A stretch of DNA of 45,501 nucleotides from Akkermansiaceae bacterium UBA5689 (GTDB taxonomy: Bacteria > Verrucomicrobiota > Verrucomicrobiia > Verrucomicrobiales > Akkermansiaceae), in contig DIHT01000154.1 in assembly GCA_002420305.1 (NCBI GenBank), positions 1 to 45,501 of the forward strand, read 5' to 3'. The position numbers were made by a program, and so were the translations under genes. Numbering within the stretch: the first letter of the stretch is position 1; each line of letters opens with the position of its first letter. The notes below the pieces were generated by a model. It was not told the DNA's origin. It saw only the letters and a program-made list of their open reading frames with translations, and did not search any database. Below, in pieces: positions 33,646-42,417 of the stretch.

Positions 33646-33961
33646 GGCGTGTATATTTACGATCGGGCAGGATCATTCATTCAGACAGTTTTTAGGCAAG
33701 CAACAAAGGAGTGCGGCTTACACGGGGCCTTCTACGAGACTCCTTTTTACAATGGTGCGGGAAATTGAGCATTGCGCCTAGTGAAATCAACTCGCGAACG
33801 TTGAAGGGTATCCCGGCTGAGATTAAAGCGAGGACTCAACCGGGGCCTCCGCTCATTCGGGGGCACAAGAGGATCCGTGAGATCAGACGGCACGGGGACC
33901 TGCTCTACTCAAAATTAATGACCGTGTGTTCTCCGCTGGCAGGAGGCACTGAGCTCTTTGG
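33646..33961. other. Intergenic stretch with a doubtful small ORF
   Basis: No clear gene. A plus-strand frame (33711-33965, 84 codons) has coding-like third positions in its second half (EIRRHGDLLYSKLMTV), but no Shine-Dalgarno and no recognisable motif. Its end runs a few bases into the end of the convergent gene at 33962. It may be a decayed gene. Promoter signals for the sulfatase gene (start 33645) must lie here, but I see no confident boxes. Confidence 0.3.
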
Positions 33962-34696
33962 CTAGGGCAGCCGTGTTGACGCAGCCTGATCTCTAATCCG
34001 GAGTTCGTTCAGGCTACGCTGGAGGTCGTTGAAAGACTGGTGGAATTCCTCGTCGCTCATCCCTTCAGACTTCTCCACCCAATCGGCAAGTTGATCGTCA
34101 AACTGCGCAGATTCGGTTTTTAACGAGCGGTTTTGTGCAAGATAGGAATTCATTCTCCAGAGGCTCTGGACTTGCATCAGGGCGATAAGGCGTTTTTCGC
34201 GGGCAAGCCCGGGAAACCCTTTCTTGGTATCGGCCTTGTTCCGGGCGATGCGCATGGACTCAGCACGCTCTTCCAGAAGGCGTTTTCGCTCCCCGGAGTC
34301 CGAGATATTGCGAATCGTCTCAGCGAACTCCTCTCTTGCCTCCGGTGACTCAAGTTCAGTTCTCGAGCCCTCGCGGAGAAGCTTTAAATCTCTGCGAGCG
34401 CGAATGGATACGGCGACCATGGCTTCCTTGCGCGAGGGCGCAGTTTCCATCTGCTCTGATTCAAGATTTCCTGTTGCAGGCCTCTGCGCACTGGACTTCC
34501 GAGAGGGATTCCCGGATGAAGCCTTGCCGGCGGAGCCTTGGGGCGGAGGCGGTATTTTAATTGTGGATGAATTCCCAGCGTTACCGGAGTCGCCTCCTGA
34601 CGAGAGGAGTTTGAGCCCGATAAGGCCGGCCAGTAGGAGTCCTGCGGCCATACTTCCTACGATCACAGGCTTGGAGAAGTGGGAAGGAAGAGGCAT
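33962..34696 (-). CDS. Membrane-anchored helical protein, unknown
   Basis: Protein of 244 aa with an N-terminal signal anchor (VIVGSMAAGLLLAGLIGLKLL, about residues 11-32), a disordered Ser/Gly/Pro/Lys linker (33-90) and a long charged helical domain (95-244; many Glu/Arg with heptad-like spacing). The C-terminal part looks like a helix bundle facing the periplasm. It is not linked by overlap to its neighbours. No family is recognised. Confidence 0.65.
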   Translation of the reverse strand: MPLPSHFSKPVIVGSMAAGLLLAGLIGLKLLSSGGDSGNAGNSSTIKIPPPPQGSAGKASSGNPSRKSSAQRPATGNLESEQMETAPSRKEAMVAVSIRARRDLKLLREGSRTELESPEAREEFAETIRNISDSGERKRLLEERAESMRIARNKADTKKGFPGLAREKRLIALMQVQSLWRMNSYLAQNRSLKTESAQFDDQLADWVEKSEGMSDEEFHQSFNDLQRSLNELRIRDQAASTRLP

Positions 34697-34795
34697 GACT
34701 GGATTCGACGGGGAGTAACTTCAGAGTCAGGGGAGAGGGTGTGGTGCTGGGCCGGGCAAGACACTCATTGGGAGCGGAAGCGGCCCGGTTAGCCT

Positions 34796-35926
34796 CTACT
34801 GCTCTCGGAGGCTCCAGCTTGGAAGCTTCATGAGCTCTCCACCCTTGAGGGCAGATTCATGAGCGAGGATTCCAGTGCACGTGATATTTGCCGACTCGAC
34901 CGCATTGGGATAGGCATCCTCACCCGTGGCCACCATGTTGACAAACTGATGGGCGAGGTGGGGGTGAGACCCACCATGCCCTGCTCCTTGGGTAAAGGAC
35001 AGGTGATCTTCTCCGGTATCTCCTCCGTAGACTCCCCCGGTGGTGAAGGGGGCAATTTCCTCCGGAAGTAGATGCCCAAAGTCGGGCGATTCAACTTCTT
35101 CTGGAATCTCGGGCTCGGGCTTTTTGGCGGTGTGCACCACCAATGGCTTGCCCTCGATGAGAGGCCATTCAACAGATTTCTTTTCTCCGTAGACCTCGAA
35201 AGATTCCCGATACTGGCGAGCAACATCAAAGAGGGACCGATAGACAAATCCAGTCAGGTCACTATTCCGGAACTTGATATGGCAGCTTTCCACTGCGAAT
35301 GGAGAATTGTAGCATTCGTGCATCTCCTCACGGATAGTACCCGAAGGAAAGCATGAGACGTATTCGGCTTCTCCGCGGGTCAGGCCTAGAACTGGGCCGA
35401 CGCAGTGTGTGGCATAGTGCATCGGAGGCAGGCCGGGCCAGTAACCGGGCCAGCCGTCCATGTCCTGTTGGTGAGAGGCCTTGAGAAACTGAACCTTGCC
35501 GAGCTCTCCGCTGTCATAGAGCTCCTTCATGTAGAGAAACTCCCGTGCGTAGACCACGGTCTCCATCATCATATACTTGAGACCGTTTGCCTTTGAGAGG
35601 CGGACGATTTCTTCACACTCCTTAAGACTGGTAGCCATAGGAACTGTGCAGGCTACGTGCTTCCCTGCTTCAAGCGCAGCAATGGATTGTTCGCCATGGT
35701 TTGGAATCGGGGTGTTGATATGAACTGCCGTGATCTCTGGATCCCGGAGAACATCATCGTAATTCTGATAGCGTTTCTCCACGCCATACTTGTCACCAAT
35801 CTCATTAAGAGTTTCCTCAGTGCGTTGGCAAATCGCATACATATTTGCCTGAGGATGGCGCTGGTAGATAGGAATGAACTCGGCCCCGAATCCGAGTCCG
35901 ACAATAGCAATGTTTACCTGAGACAT
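34796..35926 (-). CDS. Gfo/Idh/MocA family oxidoreductase lacking the EKP lysine
   Basis: Cytoplasmic protein of 376 aa. It has an N-terminal Rossmann fold (VNIAIVGLGFGAEFIPIY; residues 4-22) and the C-terminal alpha/beta domain of the family. Members use NAD(P) to oxidise or reduce sugars and inositols. The conserved E-K-P motif, whose Lys is catalytic, reads Thr94-Val95-Pro96 here (GKHVACTVPMATS), so ordinary dehydrogenase chemistry is doubtful. It carries a histidine-rich GAGHGGSHPHLAHQF segment near 310-325. It could be a binding or regulatory relative or use another base. It is monocistronic. Confidence 0.85.
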   Translation of the reverse strand: MSQVNIAIVGLGFGAEFIPIYQRHPQANMYAICQRTEETLNEIGDKYGVEKRYQNYDDVLRDPEITAVHINTPIPNHGEQSIAALEAGKHVACTVPMATSLKECEEIVRLSKANGLKYMMMETVVYAREFLYMKELYDSGELGKVQFLKASHQQDMDGWPGYWPGLPPMHYATHCVGPVLGLTRGEAEYVSCFPSGTIREEMHECYNSPFAVESCHIKFRNSDLTGFVYRSLFDVARQYRESFEVYGEKKSVEWPLIEGKPLVVHTAKKPEPEIPEEVESPDFGHLLPEEIAPFTTGGVYGGDTGEDHLSFTQGAGHGGSHPHLAHQFVNMVATGEDAYPNAVESANITCTGILAHESALKGGELMKLPSWSLREQ

Positions 35927-36105
35927 ACGTGCGCGTGGTGATTTTTGGTTGCAGGGAATCGAATAGGGAAGATTCGCCGGTGGCTAGAAAAAACGTGTTT
36001 TCACTGACAGACGGAATCCCAGATGGCTCATAGGGCGAACAGTGGGCGTGCCGCCGAGCTTTTCCCGCAGTGGACTTTTTTCTGAGAGGCACCACGATGG
36101 CAATT

Positions 36106-36726
36106 TCAGGGGCGCATTACCCTACAGGGTGTAGAATTGATCGCTGCAGCGATCTTCTCGGTATTGGTTTTGAGGGGGTCGAATACCACAATCGCCTTTT
36201 GGTTTACAGGGCAGACAGTTTCAATCGAGGTAATGCCGGGCTCCTTGCGTATCGCCGCCTCTACTCTATCCGCCAATGCCTGGGAGTTCAGCCCTTCAAT
36301 CGCATAGGTCTCCTGTTCTCCGGTTATTCCAAAGCCGCAGCGGCGGATGATGTCTCGCAGCTTTTCTTTCGTGATTTTCTCAGGAGCATATCTGATTCTC
36401 ACATGGCTTGAGTCTGGACTGGTATTCTGTGGTTGCACACCTTCCCTACCCGAGAGCGCGCTATTGATTCGGCTGGCTCCGTTTGAATCGATGATTCCCT
36501 CAATGACGAGGACAATTGACTTGCCCTTACAGCAAAGCTTGGAGCAAGTCAGAGGACATCTGCTCACGGTTCCCGCAAACAGGTTGGCCCGGCCAGGCAG
36601 TTTGCAGAGTGGGCAGAGTTGTTTAGCTCCCTGGTCTTCCAAGGTAGGAGAGGGAACCTGTTTCTTTTTTTCCCCGGGGGAATAATTCGCAATGCAGAGA
36701 AATAGGAATAAGAAGAGCGCCTTCAC
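36106..36726 (-). CDS. Exported HMA-like tandem-domain protein with Cys-rich N-terminus
   Basis: Protein of 206 aa with a short hydrophobic N-terminus (ALFLFLFLCIANY). A Cys-rich segment follows (Cys38, 41, 57, 61, 65 and 66; CPLC and CPLTCSKLCC). Then come two ferredoxin-like repeats resembling heavy-metal-associated domains (about 71-140 and 141-206): strand, helix (RINSALSGREGVQ / LADRVEAAIRKEPGIT), strand (VRIRYAPEKIT / AIVVFDPLKTN), helix. The GMxCxxC metal loop is missing from both (EGIIDSNG and EGLNSQA). The metal site, if any, is probably in the Cys-rich head. The reading frame ends over a perfect GATCGCTGCAGCGATC palindrome (36139-36154). Confidence 0.65.
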   Translation of the reverse strand: MKALFLFLFLCIANYSPGEKKKQVPSPTLEDQGAKQLCPLCKLPGRANLFAGTVSRCPLTCSKLCCKGKSIVLVIEGIIDSNGASRINSALSGREGVQPQNTSPDSSHVRIRYAPEKITKEKLRDIIRRCGFGITGEQETYAIEGLNSQALADRVEAAIRKEPGITSIETVCPVNQKAIVVFDPLKTNTEKIAAAINSTPCRVMRP

Positions 36727-36888
36727 AATTGGTGGACAGCAACCGATGCCCTTACAGGTTGCCTTGGCGAGCAGTTAACCTCAAGTTTTTCCCTGATCTG
36801 GAGAGAGGCCTCTTGTGCGGGTCAGAGAGCATGGGGCACAGCATCCCCTCTTCAGTGAAGCGCGGCCTGAGTCTCGATCCTGTCTGGA
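36727..36888. other. Short intergenic stretch
   Basis: Seen between the HMA-like gene and the small exported-protein frame. Overlapping short frames exist on the plus strand, but none has a signal peptide or family motif. The promoter of the HMA-like gene should lie here; no confident boxes were found. Confidence 0.2.
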
Positions 36889-37110
36889 ATGCTGCCTTTC
36901 CAGAGATCGTCCAAGGCTCACCCTTTCCTTGTGATTCGTCTTTTCACCTTACAATTGTATTTCTTGTCACTTTTGGTCCTACCCATGTCGGCGTTGGGAG
37001 ACAAATCGCTAGCGGTAAGTGATCTGCTCGACGAATTTAATGATTATGAAGTGTTGACCAAGGGGCGTCTCAGGGGGCGCCTGACTGTTACTTCGTATCT
37101 GCGCCAGTAA
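36889..37110 (+). CDS. Small exported protein (candidate)
   Basis: A frame of 73 codons from ATG 36889, or 59 from GTG 36931. A signal-peptide-like stretch is seen (VIRLFTLQLYFLSLLVLPMSALG), with a plausible cleavage before DKS. The mature part would be only ~37 residues, with an acidic helix (VSDLLDEFNDYEVL) and a basic end (TKGRLRGRLTV). The Shine-Dalgarno is weak. The composition and the signal sequence make it more credible than the other small frames here. It ends 55 nt before the convergent CotH gene. Confidence 0.4.
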   Translation: MLPFQRSSKAHPFLVIRLFTLQLYFLSLLVLPMSALGDKSLAVSDLLDEFNDYEVLTKGRLRGRLTVTSYLRQ

Positions 37111-37164
37111 ATACCCGTGAAGCAAAAAGTAGCGGGTCGTTTATATGGAAGGCGAAGTGTCCGC

Positions 37165-40100
37165 CTAGTCAGTTGTCTGTATTGCCTTGATGCGGAAGTA
37201 GCGGCTTGCAGGCTGGGGCGCAGGAAGGATCCATCGGTAGCGGACGCGCCCTTCGGGGAGGTGCTCGTCTAAGAAAGAGGCCGCGGTGACGTCTTCCCAT
37301 GACTCGAGATCATCGCTAAACTCGATTGTCGGGATATTCAGATTCCGGACCGCGAGACTGAAGGCCAGAAGTAATTCAGTTTCCCCATCCACGGTAGGAT
37401 GGCAGGCAAAGAAATCTGATAGAAGGTTCGCCCTGAGGTCTGACGCTCCAAGAAGAAACTCGACCATAGCTGGAATGCCATCGCCGTCGCGGTCATTACT
37501 TGGAGTGCCCGCAAAGGTGACCAGATCATCTACACCCGGATTGCCATCAATACTTCTACTGCTCCGCCAGCTCGTGTTGGAGGCATGATCAGGGTTGGAA
37601 AGCGGATCGATGAGGACGAGCGAATAGCCATCGCCATCGCTAGGCTCTGGCCATGGAGGGTCGTCTCCATAATTGAAATCGAGAAGGATGCTGCCCTCAG
37701 AATCCATCAGGGTGAGACGCTCCCCGCGGTTGCTCAGGGCGCTTTCCGTTTGGAATTCCCCGGCTACCGGGAGTCCGGGGCCGTGGACGGCCTCGAATGC
37801 GTCCCGGTTGCGGACTACGAGAATCCTTTCGCCTGGCGCTAGTGCGGTGCCAATCGGGAAGGTGAAGTCAATTCCCGCGGTAAAACGAAGGAGGGTCAGA
37901 TCGAGTGCGGTGTTCGAGCTGGTATTTAGAAGTTCGAGGAATTCGGCCCCCGGGTCTCCCGTGGGATTGTACATGATTTCCGAGACAACGAGATCTCCGG
38001 CGGTAGGAGGTATGCCAGTAAGATAGAAGGCCTCGTTTAGGGCAGACCACTCCCCATTCGTTGAACGAACACGAGATCTGACATGAGCTGTTTCCGGGAA
38101 AGAGAGAGGGCGGGAGAAGCGGCGGCCCCTGCCATCAGCAGGGTCGCTCCCATCGAGAGTGTAGAAAATCGTGCCGGATTCTCCGGTGTTATTTGAAATA
38201 GTAAGGTAAAACCGTCCGCTTACGGGCCCTCCCGGATGACTGAATGTCGGAGGTCTGAAAAACTGCGAATCAATCCAACTGGTCCGGGCGGAAAGGTAGT
38301 TGCGCATTCCTGTCAATTCGGTTGACCATTCCTGGGCGGTCGTTCCCTGCTGAACAGCCATCTCGGAGGTGAACTCACGAGCTTGCTCATTGACGAGTTC
38401 GATTAGATTCGAGGTGGAGAATGGGCCGCGACGTAGTTCATACCATCGGTCGATATATTCCCGGAGAAAGCTGGGATCTTCAAAGAGGCGGGAATACCAG
38501 AGGCGGTCATCCTGGTAGAACAAATCCCCGGTAGCTTCCGTCCAGTAGGCTCCCAGATTATAATCCCAGATCGGACCAATCCTGAGTTTTCGATCTCGGG
38601 AAGAGACCCATGGAAAAAGGCTCAGGGCCATGCTGTCCCCGTGTTTCGCCAGAACGTTCAGATGAAAGTAGTCGATGAAATCTCTTGTGTCGAGGTGGCG
38701 TCGATAGCCTTCCTCCGGATCAAGCCACCGAGTATCGTCGTATAACGTGTCCTCGAATTCCCTGAACCATGTTTCGATAGTGGTACGCTGGGCCACATTG
38801 ATTCGATAGCCGTTGGGGTTCTCGAAGTTGAGAAATCCATTGTATTGGCTTGGGATATCATCGTCATTTTCGTTGTTGAGCTGGTTAGGAGCGGTCTGCA
38901 GGATGCGATCAGGTCCAGCAGTGTGGAAAAACTGAGGGCTCATCGCTCCGTTCTCTGCCGGAAACCCTCCAATGGGAATAGGGTCCATTCGGTTGATGCT
39001 CAGAAGCCATCCACCTGTGCTTCCATCCTCGGAGAGGGGCTCAAAATCGATTCGATCAGCATCCCGGGTGACCTTTTCGGCGAAGGCGTAGACACCTATA
39101 CGGTCTTCGGGAGTAAGGTCCCCTCCGTCTTGGTTAATAAAGGTGTCTACTAGTCGATATCGTGTTCCGTAGCGCCCGGTAAGCCGGGAGAGCTCCCAGG
39201 AGAAGGTGTTGGCAATGAGCTGGCGATCATACAGAGGGTGGGGATAATACATGATCCAGTCAGATTCTCCCGGGAGCCCGAGAGGAGTCGTATTTTTGTC
39301 TGAATTGTATTCGTCCCAGGTTTCCACTGAGTATGGCTTTGGATTCCAAGTTGAGGAAAATGAGCCGCGGACTCTTATGCCGATTCTCTCGGTAAGGTCG
39401 TGAATTCCTGTGATCGCTGCCGTGCCTGATTCCGGATCAATATCGATCAGATGGAGGCAGGCGGGTTGGCGAGGTAGTTGCTGAAGACCAGCAGAAGTCT
39501 GGGTGTCGAATGACCATCCCCGATTGGGAATTTCGCCGCCCCCAAAGTTCTCAATAATCGCAATTGGAAGGGAAGAAGTGTAGTTTTCCAGTCCTCCTGA
39601 CAGCCGCACGTAGCTTTTCGTTTGTGGTTTTGAGACAGTTCCACCCCAGATCACGCTTGCGCGTATCGGTGTTGAAGAACTCACCTGAACGGGTCCAGTG
39701 TAGGGCGTTCCGTTCTCCGAGGTCGGCAGGGAGCCGTCGGTCGTGTAGACAATCACTCCCGGGTCTTCACTGCTCATGGTCACCTCGAAAGGGTCGACAA
39801 AGGTGCCTTCTCTGGGAAGCAGATCTGGTTGGGATGGCTGGCTGGGAATGCAATTGTAGGCGCCGATCAGACTGACCGAGACGGTCGGACGAAGCGGATC
39901 GTTGGTTAACAGTTCAAGGTTGGAAAGGTGGCACCCTTCTATCGGGGGTAATGTGATCGGAAGGCTACCGACTTGCCCGGGGGGGATTTCAAGAACACGG
40001 CCATCAATCTCAAAGGGAGGTGCAGACAGGGGGCTCTCGATAACCAGGGGTTGGCTCCCGGTGTTCTCGATCTCAAGACTGCGCTCGGGTATCGGTTCTC

Positions 40101-40842
40101 CGGCAGGGGTATTTCCAAAGTCTACCAGAGGCCGAAGAAAAATCGTTGGGTCCGGCCCAGCTGGAGGCTCTGCAAGGAACTTGATTTCGCCGAGGCCAAC
40201 CCGCTCTCCACCAATTCCCTGAGAGGAGTAGTGATTGTCGGTAATTGTGACTCTGACCGCATTCGCTTGGAATCTACGGCCGAGTGGAATGGCGTCACTT
40301 TCCTGAGCAGTCTGTTGGTGAATGATCTCTTCAAGACCCGACCAGGTTGCGCCGCCGTCGGAAGAAAACTCGAGCGTGAAGGCGCTGGCTTCAGAGTTGT
40401 TGGGCGAAGTGTAATAGAATCCCCAGACGACGAGGTGGGTAATCTGGTATAGGTCAGGGAGAGTAAAGGTGAGAACAGGGTCAGGAGTGCGTCCGGTGAA
40501 ATAATCACGAACTCCGCGGGGAGCAGCGGTAGCCCATGACCGGGAGGGGCTGGCTGAGTCGTGTTGGGCGGCCCGGTAAGTCTCGAGGGTAGGGATTGGT
40601 GACAGCCCACTGTTGTCAATGAGGTTGGCTGCAGGGAAAAGATCCGTGACAGAGGAATCAGAAGTGACGGCCACAGGAGTGATGAGAAATTGCTCGGCTG
40701 CTCTCGCGACGACAGCGGTTAGAGTAATCCACATGAAAGTCATCGCCAAGGCGGAGACTCGGGTTGCACCTCGGGAAAATGCAGAGTGCTGGTGAGGCGC
40801 GACTGAACCGTTCCTTTCCGAGAGCAGACAAAGTAAAACCAC
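37165..40842 (-). CDS. Secreted CotH-kinase / lamin-tail multidomain protein
   Basis: Protein of 1225 aa. Regions in order: an F5/8 C-like domain (about 75-235), a choice-of-anchor-like beta domain (about 240-340; DFGNTPAGEP), a chitobiase-type beta domain (VIVYTTDGSLPTSENGTPY, about 345-415), a CotH kinase domain (about 430-800; GIRVRGSFSSTWNPKPY, IGPIWDYNLGAYW with the metal Asp), a second chitobiase-type domain (GTIFYTLDGSDP), a lamin-tail domain (VVSEIMYNPTGDPGAEFLEL), a DRDGDGIPAMVEFLLG calcium-binding-like linker, and a C-terminal strand-rich tail (PASRYFRIKA). CotH kinases phosphorylate spore-coat proteins in Bacillus; here a role in modifying surface proteins is possible. The GTG start at 40842 is uncertain: the hydrophobic stretch lies at MTFMWITLTAVVARAA (about residues 34-49), so ATG 40743 is an alternative. 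Confidence 0.82.
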   Translation of the reverse strand: MVLLCLLSERNGSVAPHQHSAFSRGATRVSALAMTFMWITLTAVVARAAEQFLITPVAVTSDSSVTDLFPAANLIDNSGLSPIPTLETYRAAQHDSASPSRSWATAAPRGVRDYFTGRTPDPVLTFTLPDLYQITHLVVWGFYYTSPNNSEASAFTLEFSSDGGATWSGLEEIIHQQTAQESDAIPLGRRFQANAVRVTITDNHYSSQGIGGERVGLGEIKFLAEPPAGPDPTIFLRPLVDFGNTPAGEPIPERSLEIENTGSQPLVIESPLSAPPFEIDGRVLEIPPGQVGSLPITLPPIEGCHLSNLELLTNDPLRPTVSVSLIGAYNCIPSQPSQPDLLPREGTFVDPFEVTMSSEDPGVIVYTTDGSLPTSENGTPYTGPVQVSSSTPIRASVIWGGTVSKPQTKSYVRLSGGLENYTSSLPIAIIENFGGGEIPNRGWSFDTQTSAGLQQLPRQPACLHLIDIDPESGTAAITGIHDLTERIGIRVRGSFSSTWNPKPYSVETWDEYNSDKNTTPLGLPGESDWIMYYPHPLYDRQLIANTFSWELSRLTGRYGTRYRLVDTFINQDGGDLTPEDRIGVYAFAEKVTRDADRIDFEPLSEDGSTGGWLLSINRMDPIPIGGFPAENGAMSPQFFHTAGPDRILQTAPNQLNNENDDDIPSQYNGFLNFENPNGYRINVAQRTTIETWFREFEDTLYDDTRWLDPEEGYRRHLDTRDFIDYFHLNVLAKHGDSMALSLFPWVSSRDRKLRIGPIWDYNLGAYWTEATGDLFYQDDRLWYSRLFEDPSFLREYIDRWYELRRGPFSTSNLIELVNEQAREFTSEMAVQQGTTAQEWSTELTGMRNYLSARTSWIDSQFFRPPTFSHPGGPVSGRFYLTISNNTGESGTIFYTLDGSDPADGRGRRFSRPLSFPETAHVRSRVRSTNGEWSALNEAFYLTGIPPTAGDLVVSEIMYNPTGDPGAEFLELLNTSSNTALDLTLLRFTAGIDFTFPIGTALAPGERILVVRNRDAFEAVHGPGLPVAGEFQTESALSNRGERLTLMDSEGSILLDFNYGDDPPWPEPSDGDGYSLVLIDPLSNPDHASNTSWRSSRSIDGNPGVDDLVTFAGTPSNDRDGDGIPAMVEFLLGASDLRANLLSDFFACHPTVDGETELLLAFSLAVRNLNIPTIEFSDDLESWEDVTAASFLDEHLPEGRVRYRWILPAPQPASRYFRIKAIQTTD

Positions 40843-40950
40843 TTAGTGGCTCGAGTCTAAGTCCTGCGTGAATCCGGGCAAGGTGGAAACCTTCGCTCCT
40901 GTCCCCAGGTGGCGTGGTCAATTGCCTAACTTCCTATGGCTACGAGACTC

Positions 40951-40972
40951 AAAGGGGTTAATTAGCCCCTTT
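40951..40972 (-). terminator. Terminator-like hairpin overlapping a stop codon
   Basis: AAAGGGG (40951-40957) and CCCCTTT (40966-40972) flank an 8-nt AT-rich loop. On the minus strand the stem begins inside the last codons of the sulfatase gene and its loop contains the TAA stop. A short T run ends the stem, so it may end the phosphoesterase-sulfatase transcript. Confidence 0.45.
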
Positions 40973-42364
40973 ATTGTACTCGAACTTTGGATTCTTTTTC
41001 CGCGGCACCACGGCCTGGGTCTTTCTGCGCCACGATTTTATCAAGCGGTGAAGTTCGTCGCGGACCTGTGGTTTTTCAGCGGACCTGTTTTGTTTTTCAG
41101 AGGGATCTTCTCGAAGGTTGTAGAGCTCCAGGGCACCGTCCTCGAAATATTCAATCAATTTCCATTCCCCGTGCCTGACGACCCCGCATGGAGTGGTCCG
41201 AAAGTGTTCAAAGGGCGAGCCAAGATCCTTGCCGTATCCCTGGAGGTAGGCTGGGAAATGCCAGAACAGGGAGCGTTCGGGAATGGGGTTCCCCTGAAAG
41301 AGCGGACTTAGATCAACTCCATCCAACTTCTCTGGGGCTTTGGCTTTGCCTAGGGCCGCGAGGGTTGGTAGGAGGTCAATCTGGTGAATTGGTGTTGCGA
41401 TGCGGGTGGAGGCCTTGATCTTACCCGGCCAGCGCACGAGAAATGGTTCGCGGATGCCGCCCTCATAGAACATGCCCTTTGACCCGCGAAGGGGTCTGGC
41501 ATTAGAGACGCCACCATGTGGACCGTTATCCGAGGTAAAGACCACAAGGGTGTTGCTGGCGAGTTTGAGTTCATCCAGAAGGTCGAGGATCTGCCCTACC
41601 GCGAGGTCCATCGCTTCAATCATTGCGGCGTATTTGGCGTTGCTGTGGTGGGCACCCGATTTTCCGTTGTAGCGGGCGGTGAGATCTGCACGGGCCTGGA
41701 TTGGCGTGTGCACGGAGTAAAAGGGGAAGTAGACAAAGAAGCGTTCGCTCTTCTCTTCGGCATTACGAATCCAGTGGCAGAGGTCAGTGGCGAGGCGGGC
41801 GGGAAGGTGTTCCCCCTTGGGGCCATCCTTCAGCTTGGGATTACGATAGGGGGAAAAGTAGGATTTTGGGGCTCCCCATTTGAGGCCTCCGAAGTTGGTA
41901 TCAAAACCATACGGGATGGGATCATCGGAAAGATGCCACTTTCCGGCTACTGCGGTCCGGTAGCCGGCTTTCTTGAGAACTTGTGCCATTGTCGGCAAGG
42001 TTCTCGTTAAAACCGTTTTATTGATAGCCGGGATAAGGCGCCGGTGAGCGGCTTTTCCGCGGTCTGAATTGCCAACCGTGAAAACTCCATGTCTTGGAGT
42101 GTAGAGGCCAGTCATGAGCGAGGCTCGGGAGGGCGCGCAATTGGCCGCAGCAGCATAGGCGTTTGTGAACGTCACGCCCTCTTTGGCAAGGCGGTCGATA
42201 TTGGGTGTACGATAATAATCTGAACCTTGGCAGGAAAGGTCGGTATAGCCGAGATCGTCGGCATAAAGCAGGATGATATTCGGAGGGGAACTCTCTCCGT
42301 ATAAAGTTGGTAGAGAGAGAAGGAGAAAGGCGAAGAGAAGGGTAGGGATGGAGGGTCTGGACAT
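40958..42364 (-). CDS. Secreted sulfatase, Cys-type
   Basis: Sulfatase of 468 aa from ATG 42364, where the signal peptide begins (MSRPSIPTLLFAFLLLSLPTLYG). Motifs are the metal Asps in LLYADDLGY (Asp36, Asp37), formylglycine site Cys76-Ala-Pro-Ser-Arg80, AGKWHLSDDP and FTSDNGPHGG. The C-terminal part (WHFPAYLQGYG, GEWKLIEYFEDG) follows the usual sulfatase end. It lies 53 nt after a calcineurin-like phosphoesterase gene on the same strand, probably as one operon. An upstream in-frame start (42532) would add 56 residues antisense-like in composition and is rejected. Confidence 0.92.
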   Translation of the reverse strand: MSRPSIPTLLFAFLLLSLPTLYGESSPPNIILLYADDLGYTDLSCQGSDYYRTPNIDRLAKEGVTFTNAYAAAANCAPSRASLMTGLYTPRHGVFTVGNSDRGKAAHRRLIPAINKTVLTRTLPTMAQVLKKAGYRTAVAGKWHLSDDPIPYGFDTNFGGLKWGAPKSYFSPYRNPKLKDGPKGEHLPARLATDLCHWIRNAEEKSERFFVYFPFYSVHTPIQARADLTARYNGKSGAHHSNAKYAAMIEAMDLAVGQILDLLDELKLASNTLVVFTSDNGPHGGVSNARPLRGSKGMFYEGGIREPFLVRWPGKIKASTRIATPIHQIDLLPTLAALGKAKAPEKLDGVDLSPLFQGNPIPERSLFWHFPAYLQGYGKDLGSPFEHFRTTPCGVVRHGEWKLIEYFEDGALELYNLREDPSEKQNRSAEKPQVRDELHRLIKSWRRKTQAVVPRKKNPKFEYNKGAN

Positions 42365-42417
42365 GGTTCTCGGTGCTTGGTTCTGATGATCTGTGGGTGA
42401 TTGTGAAAGGGGGGAAT

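Noticed and set aside
33711..33965. 84-codon plus-strand frame beside the sulfatase gene
   Set aside because: No ribosome site or motif; kept only as a note in the intergenic entry.
36139..36154. Perfect 16-bp palindrome GATCGCTGCAGCGATC
   Set aside because: Lies inside coding sequence (KIAAAINS codons) and is single-copy; likely chance, not an operator or recombination site.
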